Origin: Secundilactobacillus hailunensis
Lineage (GTDB): Bacteria > Bacillota > Bacilli > Lactobacillales > Lactobacillaceae
Length of the DNA stretch: 64,000 bases
Reading direction: 5' to 3'
NCBI RefSeq assembly: GCF_005405185.1
Contig: NZ_BJDO01000004.1
Span: 1 to 64,000, forward strand
Both the position numbers and the translations under genes were made by a program. Shown one piece after another: positions 63,387-64,000 of this stretch. Under the pieces are notes generated by a model. The model ran no database searches. It had not been told where the DNA came from and saw only the letters and a program-made list of their open reading frames with translations. Within the stretch, counting starts at the first letter, position 1. Each line of letters starts with the position of its first letter.

Positions 63387-64000
63387 ACAACTCTATCAGA
63401 CCCTTCAAAAACGGTTTGGCTTCAGTCATTTTCGGGCTGGCCAACTGGAAGCTCTGACCGCCTTAACGGCCGGACAAAATACATTAGCCGTATTGCCCAC
63501 AGGTGCGGGAAAGACCCTCATTTATGAGCTCTACGGAGCGGCGACCCAGCAGTTAGTGCTGATCGTGTCGCCCTTGATCTCGCTGATGCAAGATCAGGTG
63601 ACGACCCTCAACGTAAAGGGTGAAAAGCGGGCAGCTGCCTTGACTTCTCTCATGACTTATCCAGAAAAGAACTGGGTTTTACAGCATTTGACGGCGTACC
63701 GGTTCCTATTTGTGTCACCGGAAATGCTGAGCCAAGACGCAGTACTCAGTGCGCTGCAAAATGTCTCGCTAGGGTTACTAGTCGTGGATGAAGCACACTG
63801 CATCTCCACGTGGGGACCAGATTTTCGGCCAGAATACCTGTTATTAGGCCAAATTAGGCATCAGTTAAATGACCCGCTGACATTGATGACCACAGCCACG
63901 GCGACTCAGCACGTTAAAACCGATATTAAGCAAAAATTACAGCTTCCGGATGCTACTGAAGTGGTTTTACCGATCGACCGGCAGAATATTTTTCTGGACG
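63373..64000 (+). CDS. recQ: ATP-dependent DNA helicase RecQ (5' part, runs off the window)
   Basis: 3'-5' helicase acting in recombination and repair. About 209 codons are in the window. They open MISTEQLYQTLQKRFGFSHF, then motif 0 FRAGQLEAL, Walker A LPTGAGKT, motif Ia LIVSPLISLMQDQV, motif II VVDEAHCISTWGPDFRPEYL and motif III MTTATAT. The start ATG at 63373 overlaps ypbB and is preceded by AAGGAGTAAACAAACGG. Helicase lobe 2 and RQC/HRDC domains lie beyond the edge. Confidence 0.94.
   Translation, partial: MISTEQLYQTLQKRFGFSHFRAGQLEALTALTAGQNTLAVLPTGAGKTLIYELYGAATQQLVLIVSPLISLMQDQVTTLNVKGEKRAAALTSLMTYPEKNWVLQHLTAYRFLFVSPEMLSQDAVLSALQNVSLGLLVVDEAHCISTWGPDFRPEYLLLGQIRHQLNDPLTLMTTATATQHVKTDIKQKLQLPDATEVVLPIDRQNIFLD

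Overview
The window is chromosome of a low-to-mid G+C Gram-positive bacterium of the Lactobacillaceae. Evidence: the housekeeping order phoH-ybeY-dgkA-era-recO-glyQS-dnaG-rpoD-trmK-nif3-dnaE-pyk-cvfB-xerD-ribT-scpAB-rluB-ribU-ypbB-recQ, a glyQS T-box, a CtsR box on clpB, cre sites, and surface proteins with KxYKxGKxW-type signal peptides and LPQTN/LPQTS sortase signals. pfkA, which lies between dnaE and pyk in homofermentative relatives such as L. plantarum, is absent. That points (inference) to an obligately heterofermentative phosphoketolase lineage, for example Levilactobacillus, Lentilactobacillus or Secundilactobacillus.

Layout. 1-3.8 kb: a thiamine locus. A TPP riboswitch on the minus strand drives thiS-thiF-thiG plus an M20-type amidohydrolase truncated at its C-terminus; thiE is divergent. 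4.2-7.8 kb: core operon phoH-ybeY-dgkA-era-recO. 7.85-13.65 kb: accessory island 1, with two paralogous succinate-semialdehyde dehydrogenase genes separated by a 1.1-kb gene-free stretch (cre site, 22-bp hairpin, structured element) and an MFS exporter. 13.7-17 kb: T-box-controlled glyQ-glyS. 17-24.6 kb: accessory island 2, with a possible sRNA, a deletion scar joining a TetR remnant to an oxidoreductase remnant, a secreted nuclease, a small secreted protein, an esterase, an MDR oxidoreductase with a twin operator, an HAD phosphatase, a GldA-like dehydrogenase, and a small OB-fold-like protein whose promoter contains a LexA-type box. 24.8-27.8 kb: dnaG-rpoD. 28-43 kb: accessory island 3, three giant tandem paralogous adhesins, each with its own promoter and terminator; the first is broken at an A7 tract. 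43.2-46.2 kb: trmK-nif3-pepT. 46.3-51.5 kb: topB, CtsR-controlled clpB, and a small membrane protein. 51.6-56.9 kb: dnaE and pyk. 57-61.3 kb: cvfB-xerD-ribT-scpA-scpB-rluB. 61.4-64 kb: FMN-riboswitch-controlled ribU, ypbB and the 5' part of recQ, cut by the window end.

How it fits together. A conserved replication, repair, translation and chromosome-segregation backbone is interrupted at three points (recO/glyQ, glyS/dnaG, rpoD/trmK) by accessory DNA for aldehyde and redox metabolism, secreted enzymes and host or biofilm adhesion. Several control elements are readable: TPP and FMN riboswitches, a glycine T-box, CtsR, CcpA (cre), a LexA-like box and a duplicated repressor-type operator. Signals most worth a second look are the A7 slippery frame break in adhesin 1, the LexA-type box on the small OB-fold-like gene, the double-hairpin platform in front of thiS with its ThiS ending in GGGR, and the structured gene-free element at 10.08-10.37 kb. 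No tRNA, rRNA, CRISPR array, complete insertion sequence or prophage was found.
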